Assembly: GCF_010729305.1 (NCBI RefSeq)
Contig: NZ_AP022574.1
Span: 4,092,001 to 4,156,000 of the forward strand
Length of the DNA stretch: 64,000 bases
Reading direction: 5' to 3'
Source of the DNA: Mycolicibacterium psychrotolerans
GTDB lineage: Bacteria; Actinomycetota; Actinomycetes; Mycobacteriales; Mycobacteriaceae
In this document: positions 34,011 through 43,347 of the stretch, in pieces
How positions within the stretch are numbered: the stretch's first letter is position 1
Layout: each line of letters opens with the position of its first letter
Translations under genes and position numbers: made by a program
Notes under the pieces: model-generated
What the model was told of the DNA's origin: nothing
Database searches by the model: none
The model's input: only the letters and a program-made list of their open reading frames with translations

Positions 34011-36971
34011 TCAGCTCTGCAGCCTCGCCATCTCGCCGGGCGCCACTGCATACACGGCGTTGTTGGCGTAGTTGGTGAAGTACACGGTGCCGTTCGGACC
34101 GACCGCCATGGCGGCGTAGTCGCCGCCCAGTTGGCTCGACGCGATGGAACCGATGACCATGTTGGTCGCGGTGTCGATCACGGTGACCGTCTTGCCACCC
34201 TCGTGTACGACGTAGGCGCGGGTGCCGTCAGCACTGACCATCAGGTACTGCGCTCCGACCGGAACCATGATTGTGGCGATCCTCGTGTTGTAGTCCAGGC
34301 TGCCGGGTGTGGTGTCGATGACCGCGAACGTCTGCGATGAGTAATCGATCCAGTCGTGCGTCACGCGCGTGTAGGCGCGACGGCCATCGGGGCTGAATGC
34401 AATAGTCGCGATGGGCTTGGTGTAACCATCAGGGTTGTCGAGCCGCACGAAGCCCAGAGGTGCCAGCGTGCGCGCATCCATGACGTCCACGCCGGGAATC
34501 CACGGATAGCCGCTGGCGGCATAAAGTCGGGTTCCGTCGGGACTGACCTCGATGGCCGAGTAGTAATCGCCGTATTGCGAATTGCCTGCGGCGGCCACCA
34601 CTGTATTGGTAGTGGCGTCGACCAATGTCACAGTGCCGGCGTAGAAGCTGTCTCCCACCCACATCTCCGAGACGTAGACCTGCTTTCCGTCCGGGCTGAT
34701 CGCCATGTCTGTGATGCCGGCGGAGTTGGCCCAGCATTCCGTCTCGCATTTCGGCATCGTGATGGTTGCAACGGCCGTTCGGGTGGAGGTGTCGATGACC
34801 TTGACCGAGGCCGTCACGTAGTAGGAGTCGTATTGGCCGACGTACAGATATCGGCCATCTGGAGAAGCCACCATCGGAACGTAGCTTCCTACTCCCGGGA
34901 TGGTGTTGATGACCGTGTTGGTCGTGGTGTCGATGACCGACACGGTGCTGTCTCCGGTGTTGTGGATGTAAAGCCGATTCCCCGAAACAACGGCTTCGAC
35001 GGGGTGAGATCCCACCGCGACGGGCGTGACCCCAGTGGCCGCTGCGGGCAGGATCGGCACTGTAACAGGAACGTTCACACTTGCTTTGCCGTCGCTGACT
35101 GTGATGGTCAAGCTGTCGGAGTCAGGGCCGGATGTCTGCGCCGCCTGCTGTCTGGCGGTCAGGGTGGGTGTGTACAGGTAGGAATACGTGGTGCTGTTCG
35201 TGCCGGCCACCGTCGTCACCGTGACTGTGCCCTGACTCGGCTCAGCACTGATGCGGTACGTCAACGCGTCCCCGTCGACATCTCCGACGGTGAACGAGCC
35301 TGACACCGCTCCATCGGCGAGGCTCGGCTCGGCCACAGTGGGTCCGGCAGTCAGCGTTGGCGCATTGTTGCCCGGGGTGACGGACACCACCCGTAGTGCC
35401 GCATCGCGTGAGTCGGTGACATAAAGCCTGGTCCCATCGGCGCTGACAGCGATGTCGTGGTTCCCCGATTCCGGTATCGCATCGATCGAGAACGTCTGGA
35501 CGACAGCGCTTGTGGCGGTGTCGATCACCGATACCGTGTCATTTCCGTTGGCCACGAACACCTGTCCACCGTCGGGGCTGACGATGAGTGAAGTGGGTGT
35601 CGGACCGACCGTGATCGCTGCCCCGGCGACGCGGTTGGTCACCGTGTCGATCACCGACACGCTGCCCGCGCCATTTGCGACGTACAGCCGGCCACCGGTC
35701 GGGGCCAGGGCCACATCGCGGGGTGAGTTCCCCACCTTGATCCGTGTGATCACGGTGTTCCTCGCTGCATCGACGACCGCGATCTGATCCGAGCCTTTCA
35801 GTGCCATATAGATGCGGGTGCCATCGCGGCTCATGGTGATTCCGGCCGGCGACAAGCCCACCGATATGTTCGCAATCCGCGTGTTGGTTGCAGTGTCGAT
35901 CACCGACATTGTTCCGCCGCCGCTGTTCGTCACGTACGCCCTGGACCCATTCGGGCTCAGAACGACCGAAGTCGGCGACAGTCCGACCGCTACCGATGCC
36001 AGCACCTTGTTCGTGACGGTGTCGATCACCGCCACCTTCGACGCCGACTTCAGCGTGACGTAAGCCCGGCTGCCGGTCGGATTCAGCGCCACCGCCGATG
36101 CCGACCCTCCCACCGGCACTGTCGCCACCACGCCGCCAGTGGCGGTGTTCACCACCGAGACCGATCTCCCCCCCGAATTGGCGACGTACGCGCGAGACCC
36201 GTCGACGGACGATGCCACGCCGGCCGGTTCCGCGCCCACCGGAACCGACGAAGTCGTATACGTCGGCAGCACCGCGGCGGCCGTCACAGTGCTTCCCCGA
36301 CGGGGCATGGATGCGAGCGCGAGCATCGTCAGTGCCGCCGAGGGCGTGCCCGGGTCACCGGCAGCCACCGGCGCCGGGGCCCGCACCGCCACTATCGTCG
36401 ACGCGAATCTCCGAGGAATTGGTTGTGGCAACGGCGATTCCGCCGGCGCCGACGTCGGTGTGGTCAACGCAGCGATGGGTAAGGCATCCACCGTGGTCCA
36501 GGGTACTGCCGCGGGCGGAGGCATCTCCGGTTCCGCTTGAGCGGGGGCTGACGGTTCAGCAGACTCCTCGGTCACCTGCCGGAGGCGCCGCGTCGGCACT
36601 GTCGAGCTCAGGCGTGCGCGCGGCCACGATCGCGTCTTGCTGGCGCGGGGCCGGCTACCGTCTGGTCCGTCGTCGGCCGACTGTGCCGCCGCCTCGTCGG
36701 TGTCGGTGGGTCGCGAGACGTCGTTGTCCGAGTCGACCGGCTCGGCCCCCCCAGCCGATTTGGCGGACCCGGTACCGGGATCCCTTGAACCGGCCGACTC
36801 GGTGTCTCCCCCATCGTCAGAATCCGCGGACTGCGTCGCGGTCTCCGTCCGACCCGAATCCGACGCCTCCGGGTCCGCCCACGCCAGACCCACTGGTCCG
36901 GCAATAGCGAGGCCGATGCCCAGCGCGACCGCCAACGTCCCCACGCGCCCGATATGTGCTGTACCGGTCAT
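34011..36971 (-). CDS. Secreted double YVTN beta-propeller protein
   Basis: A 986-residue exported protein, function unknown. A signal peptide (LAVALGIGLAIAGPVGLAWA) ends near residue 32. An acidic Ser/Asp-rich region (to about 115) and a Pro/Ala-rich linker (to about 240) follow. Seven repeats of about 42 residues then read SxDGSRAYVxN...VSVIDTxTNxVxA. A VCBS/cadherin-like domain (GSFTVGDVDGDALTYRIS) lies near 540-650. A second set of seven, more irregular, repeats runs to the C-terminus. YVTN proteins form surface beta-propellers that bind proteins or sugars. It follows the LAL regulator by 95 bp and ends about 90 bp before pyrR. Codon use looks less GC-extreme than in the core genes. Confidence 0.85.
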   Translation of the reverse strand: MTGTAHIGRVGTLAVALGIGLAIAGPVGLAWADPEASDSGRTETATQSADSDDGGDTESAGSRDPGTGSAKSAGGAEPVDSDNDVSRPTDTDEAAAQSADDGPDGSRPRASKTRSWPRARLSSTVPTRRLRQVTEESAEPSAPAQAEPEMPPPAAVPWTTVDALPIAALTTPTSAPAESPLPQPIPRRFASTIVAVRAPAPVAAGDPGTPSAALTMLALASMPRRGSTVTAAAVLPTYTTSSVPVGAEPAGVASSVDGSRAYVANSGGRSVSVVNTATGGVVATVPVGGSASAVALNPTGSRAYVTLKSASKVAVIDTVTNKVLASVAVGLSPTSVVLSPNGSRAYVTNSGGGTMSVIDTATNTRIANISVGLSPAGITMSRDGTRIYMALKGSDQIAVVDAARNTVITRIKVGNSPRDVALAPTGGRLYVANGAGSVSVIDTVTNRVAGAAITVGPTPTSLIVSPDGGQVFVANGNDTVSVIDTATSAVVQTFSIDAIPESGNHDIAVSADGTRLYVTDSRDAALRVVSVTPGNNAPTLTAGPTVAEPSLADGAVSGSFTVGDVDGDALTYRISAEPSQGTVTVTTVAGTNSTTYSYLYTPTLTARQQAAQTSGPDSDSLTITVSDGKASVNVPVTVPILPAAATGVTPVAVGSHPVEAVVSGNRLYIHNTGDSTVSVIDTTTNTVINTIPGVGSYVPMVASPDGRYLYVGQYDSYYVTASVKVIDTSTRTAVATITMPKCETECWANSAGITDMAISPDGKQVYVSEMWVGDSFYAGTVTLVDATTNTVVAAAGNSQYGDYYSAIEVSPDGTRLYAASGYPWIPGVDVMDARTLAPLGFVRLDNPDGYTKPIATIAFSPDGRRAYTRVTHDWIDYSSQTFAVIDTTPGSLDYNTRIATIMVPVGAQYLMVSADGTRAYVVHEGGKTVTVIDTATNMVIGSIASSQLGGDYAAMAVGPNGTVYFTNYANNAVYAVAPGEMARLQS

Positions 36972-37066
36972 GACGGCCCCCTGCCCGCGAAATCCTGCTT
37001 ACCCCAAAGTTTCGTCGCGGAATACGAGTCAGGCCAGGGATCCGAACCGAAGCATCGACCGAAGAC

Positions 37067-39925
37067 TTATCGCGGTTGCCCGCCATCGCCGATAAGAGCA
37101 CCAGCCAGATCCTGGCGGGACCGGATGCCCAGTTTCGCGTAGGCATTAGACAGGTGCAGTTCGACCGTTCGGAGCGTGACGAACAACGCCTGCGCGATGT
37201 CCTTGTTGCTCATCCCCTCGGCAGCCATCTCCGCCACACGGCGCTCGCTTGCGGTGAGCGCGTCTGCGCCGACGGCGGCGCGCCGACGCGGCCGGCCGCC
37301 CGCTGCCCTGGTCTCGCGCTCCGCTTGATCGGCCAACGGAGCGGCTCGGCACCGGTGCGCCAGGTCCAGCCCGGCTCGCAGGATGTCACGGGCCTCGTCG
37401 TGCTGGCCGGCCAGCCGCAGCGCACGGCCGAAATCGACGAGAGTCTCTGCGCGCCAGAGCAACGCCGGTGAGTCCTGCAATACGTCGACCGCCTCTCGCA
37501 AGAGGTCGAGGCGTTCCCGCCCGCCGGCGCACAGTCCACGGACGCGCAGCGCGCCGCCCAACCGACGGGGGGACGCGGCGACCCGGGCGCAGCTCACGGC
37601 CTCGTCGGCGATTTTGCGGGCGCTGACGTCCTCGCCCAGGGCGAGCAAGACCGGTACAAGGGCGACGCGTGCATCGCCGGCCCACGGGAACGTGCCACGA
37701 CTCGACTGGATGCGGCTCAGGGCGTCGAGGAGGTCGTCGCGGGCCAACTCGTGCCGGCCCGCCGCCGCGTGCAGGCGTCCTCGGGCAAGCAGGGGAAGCA
37801 CCGCGAACAGCGTCGGGATCAGAGCGCCGTCCATGCCCCGTTGCACCAGCAGCCCATCAGCTTCGTCCACCCGTCCCTGATCTGCGAGGGTGTCGATGAC
37901 CACAACGAGCCCGGGCGTCTTCGTATACGACGCCGCAGCGCCGTGGATGTCGACGGCAGCCCGGCCGTCGACTTCGGCAGCGCGGAGGTCGCCTCTGCGA
38001 TGGCGGACCAGGCCGCGCAACCACTGTGCTCGGGCGAGCCACTGGGGTGACCCCATCCGTTCGGCGTGCCGCATGGCCCGGGAGAGCATGTGCTCGGCGG
38101 CATCGTAACGTTCGGCCTCCATCAAGCAGATGGTGACGTTGGTCCGCCACAGCGGATGACCCCCTTCGCTCACGAGAGCGGGGTGCCGAGCGGCCTGCTC
38201 GGCCAGATCTCCAGCGACTGCGACGGGTCCGGCTTGGAGCGCGCGCCGCGCCACGAACGACCGGATCAGACATTCGGCTCGGGTGCGCGCCGGAAAGTCC
38301 GAGAACTTGTCCGCTGCCTGCTCGAACCCGTCAGGGAGATCAGGGTTCAGCAACAGCGCCCCGAGACGGGCACCCTCCAATTGCAGTTGCAGTTCGCGAT
38401 CGTAGAGACCGATCTCCGACGCGGCCTGCTCGTAGAACGGCAGCTGAGCGCGTTGACTGTTCGCGTCCGGGTGGTTGGACCACGCGAGTGCCATGACAGC
38501 GCGTGCGCGCGTGAGCGGATCTGCGGCGGTGTCGATCGCTTCCCGTAGGTGCACTGTGGCCGATGCATCGCCGGTCTCGTACTCCGCGATGCCGAGTTCT
38601 GACACGATGTCCGGGCGCTCGGCATCGTCCGGCGGCTCGTCGAGCGCGCGCCGCAACAGTGCCACCGCGGTTTCGGGGGCGCCGCCGGCCAACGCCGCTC
38701 GCGCCGCTTCCCGCAGCATGGCGACGGCGCGCAGGTCACCGGCCGGCGCCGTCGCCAGCAGGTGCGCCCCGATGACGCCTCGTTCGCAGTGTTGCTCTGC
38801 TAATACCCGCACAGCGCGTGCGTGCAGATTCGCGCGTTCGGCGTGGCTCAGATCTTCATAGATCGCGGTCCGGATGAGCGGATGCACGCACCGCAACGGC
38901 TCACCGTGCACCAGGATCTCGCTGTCGACCAGGGCTGCGGCCAGGTCCGCTGCCTGCGTCACGTCGAGACCGGTGAAACGAGCGCAGGTGCTGAGACGAG
39001 CCCACTCGCCGAGTACCGCGACCGCTCGGGCCAGGGCCGATGCGGCGGGCCCGAGCTGGCTGACACGGATGAGTACGGAAGCTGAGACACGTTCTGGCAC
39101 CAGTCGATCGACGTCCGACGGATCGATGGTGCGCGCCGACCGGCCTGTACGGCGGAACTCACCGAGCAGTTCCGACAGCAGAAACGGGTTGCCACCGGTT
39201 GCGACCGCACATGAATGGCACAGCCGGTCTCCCGCACCCGCACCCAGGAGTGCCCGAACAAGACTGGCCACCGCGTCATCGCTCAGTGGTTGCGGTCGTA
39301 CGACCGGCGCACGCGATTCCAGTGTCAACGCCCTGAGCTCCGCGCGGACTTTGTGCGGGCTGGTTCGCACCGAAAGTGCCACCAGAATCGGCAATCCCGC
39401 GAGCCGGGGCGCGAGGTGCAACAGAAATCGCAGCGACGGATCGTCGGCGCAGTGCGCATCGTCGACGAGCAGGACGAGCGGCGCACGCTCCGCCAGGTTT
39501 GCCAGCAGCCAGTAGAGGCCGTGAAGGGTCGCGAAGGCGATGTCCGCGGTACTCGCGGCAGGCTCCACGTCGGTGAACACCGGCTCAGCCAGTCGAGCCG
39601 CACCGCCCAGCAGCCGCTCACGCTCCGCGACATCGGCGCCCAGCACCGTGCTCTCCAGTAGCTGGCGCACGATACCGAAGCCGAATCCACGTTCCAGGTC
39701 TCCACCGCGTGCGGTGTACACCACCATGCCCGCTGCCGCAGCGCGACCGCGGAGATGGTCGAGGAGCGCCGTTTTGCCGATGCCCGCCGGCCCTTCGATC
39801 AACAGCATCGAGCCCGCACCGCCCGCAGCCGCCGCGGCGATCACATCGATGGTGTGTAGATCGTCGTCGCGCTCGAGCAGCCGCGGCGCAGCCGCCCCGC
39901 CGTCACCACGCGATTCCACACGCAT
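37067..39925 (-). CDS. Large ATP-binding LuxR-family (LAL) transcriptional regulator
   Basis: A 952-residue regulator. The N-terminal AAA/NB-ARC-like domain has the Walker A motif EGPAGIGKTALLDHL near residues 44-58 and the Walker B motif LVLLVDDAHCADDPS near 150. A long helical, TPR-like middle probably serves as sensor. The C-terminal LuxR helix-turn-helix is at about 880-940 (LTASERRVAEMAAEGMSNKD, then HLSNAYAKLGIRSRQDL). The ATG at 39925 has GGAGAT six bases upstream. It is divergent from the ABC importer genes (105 bp), suggesting it controls them and perhaps the propeller gene downstream. The ligand is unknown. Confidence 0.93.
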   Translation of the reverse strand: MRVESRGDGGAAAPRLLERDDDLHTIDVIAAAAAGGAGSMLLIEGPAGIGKTALLDHLRGRAAAAGMVVYTARGGDLERGFGFGIVRQLLESTVLGADVAERERLLGGAARLAEPVFTDVEPAASTADIAFATLHGLYWLLANLAERAPLVLLVDDAHCADDPSLRFLLHLAPRLAGLPILVALSVRTSPHKVRAELRALTLESRAPVVRPQPLSDDAVASLVRALLGAGAGDRLCHSCAVATGGNPFLLSELLGEFRRTGRSARTIDPSDVDRLVPERVSASVLIRVSQLGPAASALARAVAVLGEWARLSTCARFTGLDVTQAADLAAALVDSEILVHGEPLRCVHPLIRTAIYEDLSHAERANLHARAVRVLAEQHCERGVIGAHLLATAPAGDLRAVAMLREAARAALAGGAPETAVALLRRALDEPPDDAERPDIVSELGIAEYETGDASATVHLREAIDTAADPLTRARAVMALAWSNHPDANSQRAQLPFYEQAASEIGLYDRELQLQLEGARLGALLLNPDLPDGFEQAADKFSDFPARTRAECLIRSFVARRALQAGPVAVAGDLAEQAARHPALVSEGGHPLWRTNVTICLMEAERYDAAEHMLSRAMRHAERMGSPQWLARAQWLRGLVRHRRGDLRAAEVDGRAAVDIHGAAASYTKTPGLVVVIDTLADQGRVDEADGLLVQRGMDGALIPTLFAVLPLLARGRLHAAAGRHELARDDLLDALSRIQSSRGTFPWAGDARVALVPVLLALGEDVSARKIADEAVSCARVAASPRRLGGALRVRGLCAGGRERLDLLREAVDVLQDSPALLWRAETLVDFGRALRLAGQHDEARDILRAGLDLAHRCRAAPLADQAERETRAAGGRPRRRAAVGADALTASERRVAEMAAEGMSNKDIAQALFVTLRTVELHLSNAYAKLGIRSRQDLAGALIGDGGQPR

Positions 39926-40030
39926 ATTTTGATCTCCGGGCCCATACCAGGTCCCCCGTTGGCGCGAATTGGCCGATGACCCTGCTTCGGAGCTGCCAGA
40001 ATGTGCGGAGGTCGAGCGGGGGTCACCGTC

Positions 40031-41023
40031 ATGAGAATCGGCAGGATCGGGCTGTGTGCCCTCGTTGCAATCTCAATGTTGATCACCACGGCCGGCTGCG
40101 CCAACGACGGCCACATCGCCGACAGCAACGGATCTCAGCTCAGCCCGCTGCGCGTCGCCCTGTTCCCGGCCGGGAACACCTTGCCCGTGGAGGCCGCGGT
40201 GACCCGCGGCATCTTCGAACGCCATGGACTGAACGTGACGGTCACCGAAGGCCAGGATCTCCCCCTGTTCATGGCGGCACAGTCCAAGGGCCAGTACGAC
40301 ATCGCGATGAGCGTGCCGACGCTCGTCCTCGTCGGCGCTCAACGAGGACTTGGTCTGCAAATCGTGTCGAGTACCGCTCAGCAAACCGCAGAGCATCCGA
40401 ATGCCGTGTGGATCACCAAGGACGCATCGATCAAGTCATTGGCCGATCTGCGAGGAAAGACGATTGCGGTTCCCTCACTGACTGGCATCATCACCGATTC
40501 CGTCGTCTACCTCCTGCAGCGGAACAGGTTGACCCGCAATGATGTGCACCTGGTCCAGACGCCCTTCCCGGTGATGGGCGATCAACTTCAGGCCGGACGC
40601 GTCGATGCGGTCGTCGCGACCCTGCCGTTCAGTGCCGCCATCGCCGCGCGCGGCTTCCAGGTGCACGACGATGTGATAGTCGAAGCCGTTCGCGATGCCA
40701 GCGGCGGCGATGTAGACCAGGCGATCACCACGGTGTGGACTGTTTCGCAGAGCTTTGCCGCCGAGCATCCTCACACGATCGCAGCATGGCGGGCGTCTCT
40801 GCGCGAAGCCATCGACTCTCTGCGGGCCGACGCCGAAGGAGCGCGGGCGCTGATGGCGGAGTGGCTCAAGATGCCCGCGGCGATTCTGGACAGCGCACCG
40901 CTGCCGGATTGGACCGTGGACATCACCGCGCGACAACTGAAGCCCTACGTTGTCATCGCCCGGGATGCAGGCTCCATCGACTCCGATCCCGACGTGAATT
41001 CGCTTGTGTGGCAGGGTCCGTGA
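40031..41023 (+). CDS. ABC importer substrate-binding lipoprotein (NMT1/SsuA-like)
   Basis: A 330-residue lipoprotein with signal sequence ALVAISMLITTAGC (Cys residue 23). The NMT1/THI5-type periplasmic binding fold follows: LRVALFPAGNTLPVEAAVTRGIFERHGL, YDIAMSVPTLVLVGAQRGL, SLADLRGKTIAVPSLTGI, and LQAGRVDAVVATLPF. Such proteins bind sulfonates, nitrate, pyrimidine precursors or aromatic acids; the ligand here is not predictable. I use the ATG at 40031 with GGGGG eight bases upstream. Its stop overlaps the ATPase GTG start (GTGA). Confidence 0.9.
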   Translation: MRIGRIGLCALVAISMLITTAGCANDGHIADSNGSQLSPLRVALFPAGNTLPVEAAVTRGIFERHGLNVTVTEGQDLPLFMAAQSKGQYDIAMSVPTLVLVGAQRGLGLQIVSSTAQQTAEHPNAVWITKDASIKSLADLRGKTIAVPSLTGIITDSVVYLLQRNRLTRNDVHLVQTPFPVMGDQLQAGRVDAVVATLPFSAAIAARGFQVHDDVIVEAVRDASGGDVDQAITTVWTVSQSFAAEHPHTIAAWRASLREAIDSLRADAEGARALMAEWLKMPAAILDSAPLPDWTVDITARQLKPYVVIARDAGSIDSDPDVNSLVWQGP

Positions 41024-41790
41024 CACTGTGCCTGTACCGGATCGACGGTGTGGATGTTCAGCTGGACGGCGAGCAAGGTACTCGGCTTGTCCTGCAGGAC
41101 ATCACTTTCGACATCCGAGCGGGTGAGATCGTCGCGATAGTGGGCCGCTCCGGGGTGGGCAAGAGCACGCTGCTGCGCGCACTCAGTGGATTGGTGGAGA
41201 TCTGCCGCGGCACGATGGAGTTCGAGGCGCGCGCGGTAAAGGGCCCGCCCGCCGGTGCGGTGATGGTCTTCCAGGACTACGACAACGCACTGCTGCCCTG
41301 GCGCACGGTCGGGCGCAACGTCGAACTCGGCCTCGAAGGCCGAATCTCCCGCAAAGCCCGCCACTCGGTGGCCGCATGCGCCCTCGAAATGGTGAAGCTC
41401 GGCGATCGGGCTGACGACTATCCGCGGCGACTGTCGGGGGGAATGGCACAACGCGTGCAGATCGCGCGGGCGCTCGCGATCGAACCCACGGTGCTGTTGA
41501 TGGACGAGCCGTTCGGGGCGCTCGATGCGATGACCAAGGCTTCCCTGCAGGACGTCCTACTGGACGTGCAGCGCCGAACGGGGGCAACGATTGTCTTCGT
41601 CACCCACGACCTCGACGAGGCGATCTACCTGAGCAATCGAGTCATCGTCCTCGAGGGAAACCCCGGTTCCATCGTGCTGATGGCCGATGTCGAACTGCCC
41701 CGGGCGCGCGACCAGGTGACGACGCGGGAACTGCCTGCCTTCCTGGCGGTTCGGCACCTGATCGGCGAACGATTGCGGGGCGGTGAATGA
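41020..41790 (+). CDS. ABC importer ATPase (SsuB/TauB-type)
   Basis: A 256-residue ATP-binding subunit: Walker A GRSGVGKST (residues 42-50), Q-loop VFQDYDNALLPWRTV near 84, ABC signature LSGGMAQRVQIARALA near 138, Walker B VLLMDEPFGALDA near 160, and H-loop THDLDEAI near 190. The start is the GTG at 41020, overlapping the binding-protein stop; longer in-frame starts lie inside that gene. Its stop overlaps the permease ATG by four bases. All catalytic motifs are intact. Confidence 0.95.
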   Translation: MTLCLYRIDGVDVQLDGEQGTRLVLQDITFDIRAGEIVAIVGRSGVGKSTLLRALSGLVEICRGTMEFEARAVKGPPAGAVMVFQDYDNALLPWRTVGRNVELGLEGRISRKARHSVAACALEMVKLGDRADDYPRRLSGGMAQRVQIARALAIEPTVLLMDEPFGALDAMTKASLQDVLLDVQRRTGATIVFVTHDLDEAIYLSNRVIVLEGNPGSIVLMADVELPRARDQVTTRELPAFLAVRHLIGERLRGGE

Positions 41791-43337
41791 GTCGACCCGG
41801 CACCGCACTGTCCGCTGTCACCATTCCGGTCTCGCTGATCGCGTTGTGGCAGCTGCTGAGTTGGACACTGCCCTTCGATTATCTGCCCGCACCGGCCGAT
41901 ATCGCGGCCGCGCTGCCCGCCGAAGTGCGCAGCGGCGCTCTGCTGTCGGCCATCGCTCACACGCTCGGCGTCGCGCTGACTGCGTCGGCCATCGCAGGTG
42001 GCGTCGGCACGGTTGCAGGTCTGGCGTTTGGATTGGCCCCCCGTGTCGGCAGGTGGGCGACGGCGTCGATCGAAGCGTTTCGTACGGTGCCGGCCGTCAC
42101 GCTGATCCCGGCGACTGTGCTGGCATTCGGTCCCACCAGACGCGCCGAAATCCTGCTTGCGACCTACGCCGCGGTGTGGCCGATCGTGCTGAACACCGCA
42201 GGCGCGGTCGGTTCGGTCCACCCGCGCCAGTTCGATATCGCCAAGACCTTCCGCCTCACCGCGTACGACACGCTGCGCAAGATCGTCATTCCGGCGGCGA
42301 CGCCGGTGTGGCTCGTCGGCGCCCGACTGTCGGTGATCCTCGCGTTCCTCGTGACCGTCGTCGCCGAAATGGTCATCACCCCGGCCGGCCTTGGCGGGGC
42401 ATTGGTCCAGTCGTTGAATGCCCTTGCTCCAGAACGCATGTGGGTCTATGCAATCACTTGCGGCGCAGTCGGTTTCGTCCTGAATCTGGTGCTGCGTAAT
42501 GCGGTGAGGGCGGTCCTGCCGATGCATCCGGTCGCCGGACCCGGCGGCACGGTCCGGCGTGCTCCTGCACCGTCTGCGCGTGGCCTGATCCCGCTTGCCG
42601 TGCTGCTGGTCGCCTGGCAACTCACAGCCTCGCCCAATTCCCTGGTGGCTCCGCCGCCGGTCCAGTGGTTCGCCGCGCTCGCCGATCTCCACGCGGAATC
42701 ATCTCTGCTGCCCGCCGTCGGTCGCACGCTCGTCACGTATCTGGCAGGTCTGTTCGCCGCCACTGTCCTCGGAAGCGCCGCAGGAGCGGTCATCGGCGCG
42801 TCTCACCGCATCGACCGCGCGGTCTCCCCGAGCCTGGACTTTGTGGCGGCAATCCCCGGTGCTGCACTGGTTCCCCTTCTGGTGCTGCTGTTCGGGACGA
42901 GCCTTGTCAGCGGCATCGCGGCGGTCACCCTGATCGTGACGTGGCCGATCCTGTTGAGCACAGCCACCGCGCGGCGCGCGGTCCCGCTCGTGCGACTGGA
43001 CGTGTCGCGCACGATGGCCCTGTCGCCATGGCGGCGTTGGTCGGCCGTGATCCTGCCGTCGCTGACACCCGGTGTCCTGCTCGGCGTCCGCGTGTCGTCT
43101 GCACTCGCACTTATCGTGGCCCTGTTGACCGACATATTCGGCGCCGGGACGGGCATCGGGCGCCTCTTGATCGAAAGCCAGCAGCGCTTCGACGCGGCCA
43201 CGGCATGGGGGCTTCTCCTCATCGTCGGCGCGTTCGGATATCTGACGAACAGCGCACTGGCCCGCCTGTCCGCGGTCCGGTACGCATCCGCCGACGCAGC
43301 GAACCCGCGCACGGCCGCACCCTCGAGGTCCCGGTAG
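41787..43337 (+). CDS. ABC importer permease with two fused transmembrane domains
   Basis: A 516-residue membrane protein made of two homologous SsuC/TauC-type permease domains in one chain. The first (about 1-245) has YLPAPADIAAALP, then RTVPAVTLIPATVLAFGPTR and the coupling-helix region DIAKTFRLTAYDTLRKIVIP. The second (about 255-505) repeats this with LVAPPPVQWFAALADL, FVAAIPGAALVPLLVLLFGT and DVSRTMALSPWRRWSAVILP. Each half has about six membrane helices. Most relatives are single-domain proteins that dimerise. The coupling helices differ between halves. It closes the three-gene importer operon, 10 bp before the next gene. Confidence 0.92.
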   Translation: MSRPGTALSAVTIPVSLIALWQLLSWTLPFDYLPAPADIAAALPAEVRSGALLSAIAHTLGVALTASAIAGGVGTVAGLAFGLAPRVGRWATASIEAFRTVPAVTLIPATVLAFGPTRRAEILLATYAAVWPIVLNTAGAVGSVHPRQFDIAKTFRLTAYDTLRKIVIPAATPVWLVGARLSVILAFLVTVVAEMVITPAGLGGALVQSLNALAPERMWVYAITCGAVGFVLNLVLRNAVRAVLPMHPVAGPGGTVRRAPAPSARGLIPLAVLLVAWQLTASPNSLVAPPPVQWFAALADLHAESSLLPAVGRTLVTYLAGLFAATVLGSAAGAVIGASHRIDRAVSPSLDFVAAIPGAALVPLLVLLFGTSLVSGIAAVTLIVTWPILLSTATARRAVPLVRLDVSRTMALSPWRRWSAVILPSLTPGVLLGVRVSSALALIVALLTDIFGAGTGIGRLLIESQQRFDAATAWGLLLIVGAFGYLTNSALARLSAVRYASADAANPRTAAPSRSR

Positions 43338-43340
43338 CCT
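43335..43340 (+). promoter_or_regulatory. Putative -10 box of the beta-lactamase-like gene
   Basis: TAGCCT lies 7 nt before the GTG at 43348 and overlaps the permease stop codon. This would give the hydrolase its own leaderless transcript, independent of the ABC operon. Confidence 0.4.
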
Positions 43341-43347
43341 GTGCCGG

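Noticed and set aside
34300-36300. Direct DNA repeats inside the propeller gene as a CRISPR-like or tandem-repeat array
   Set aside because: Repeats are protein-level YVTN units with diverged DNA, in one open frame with a signal peptide.
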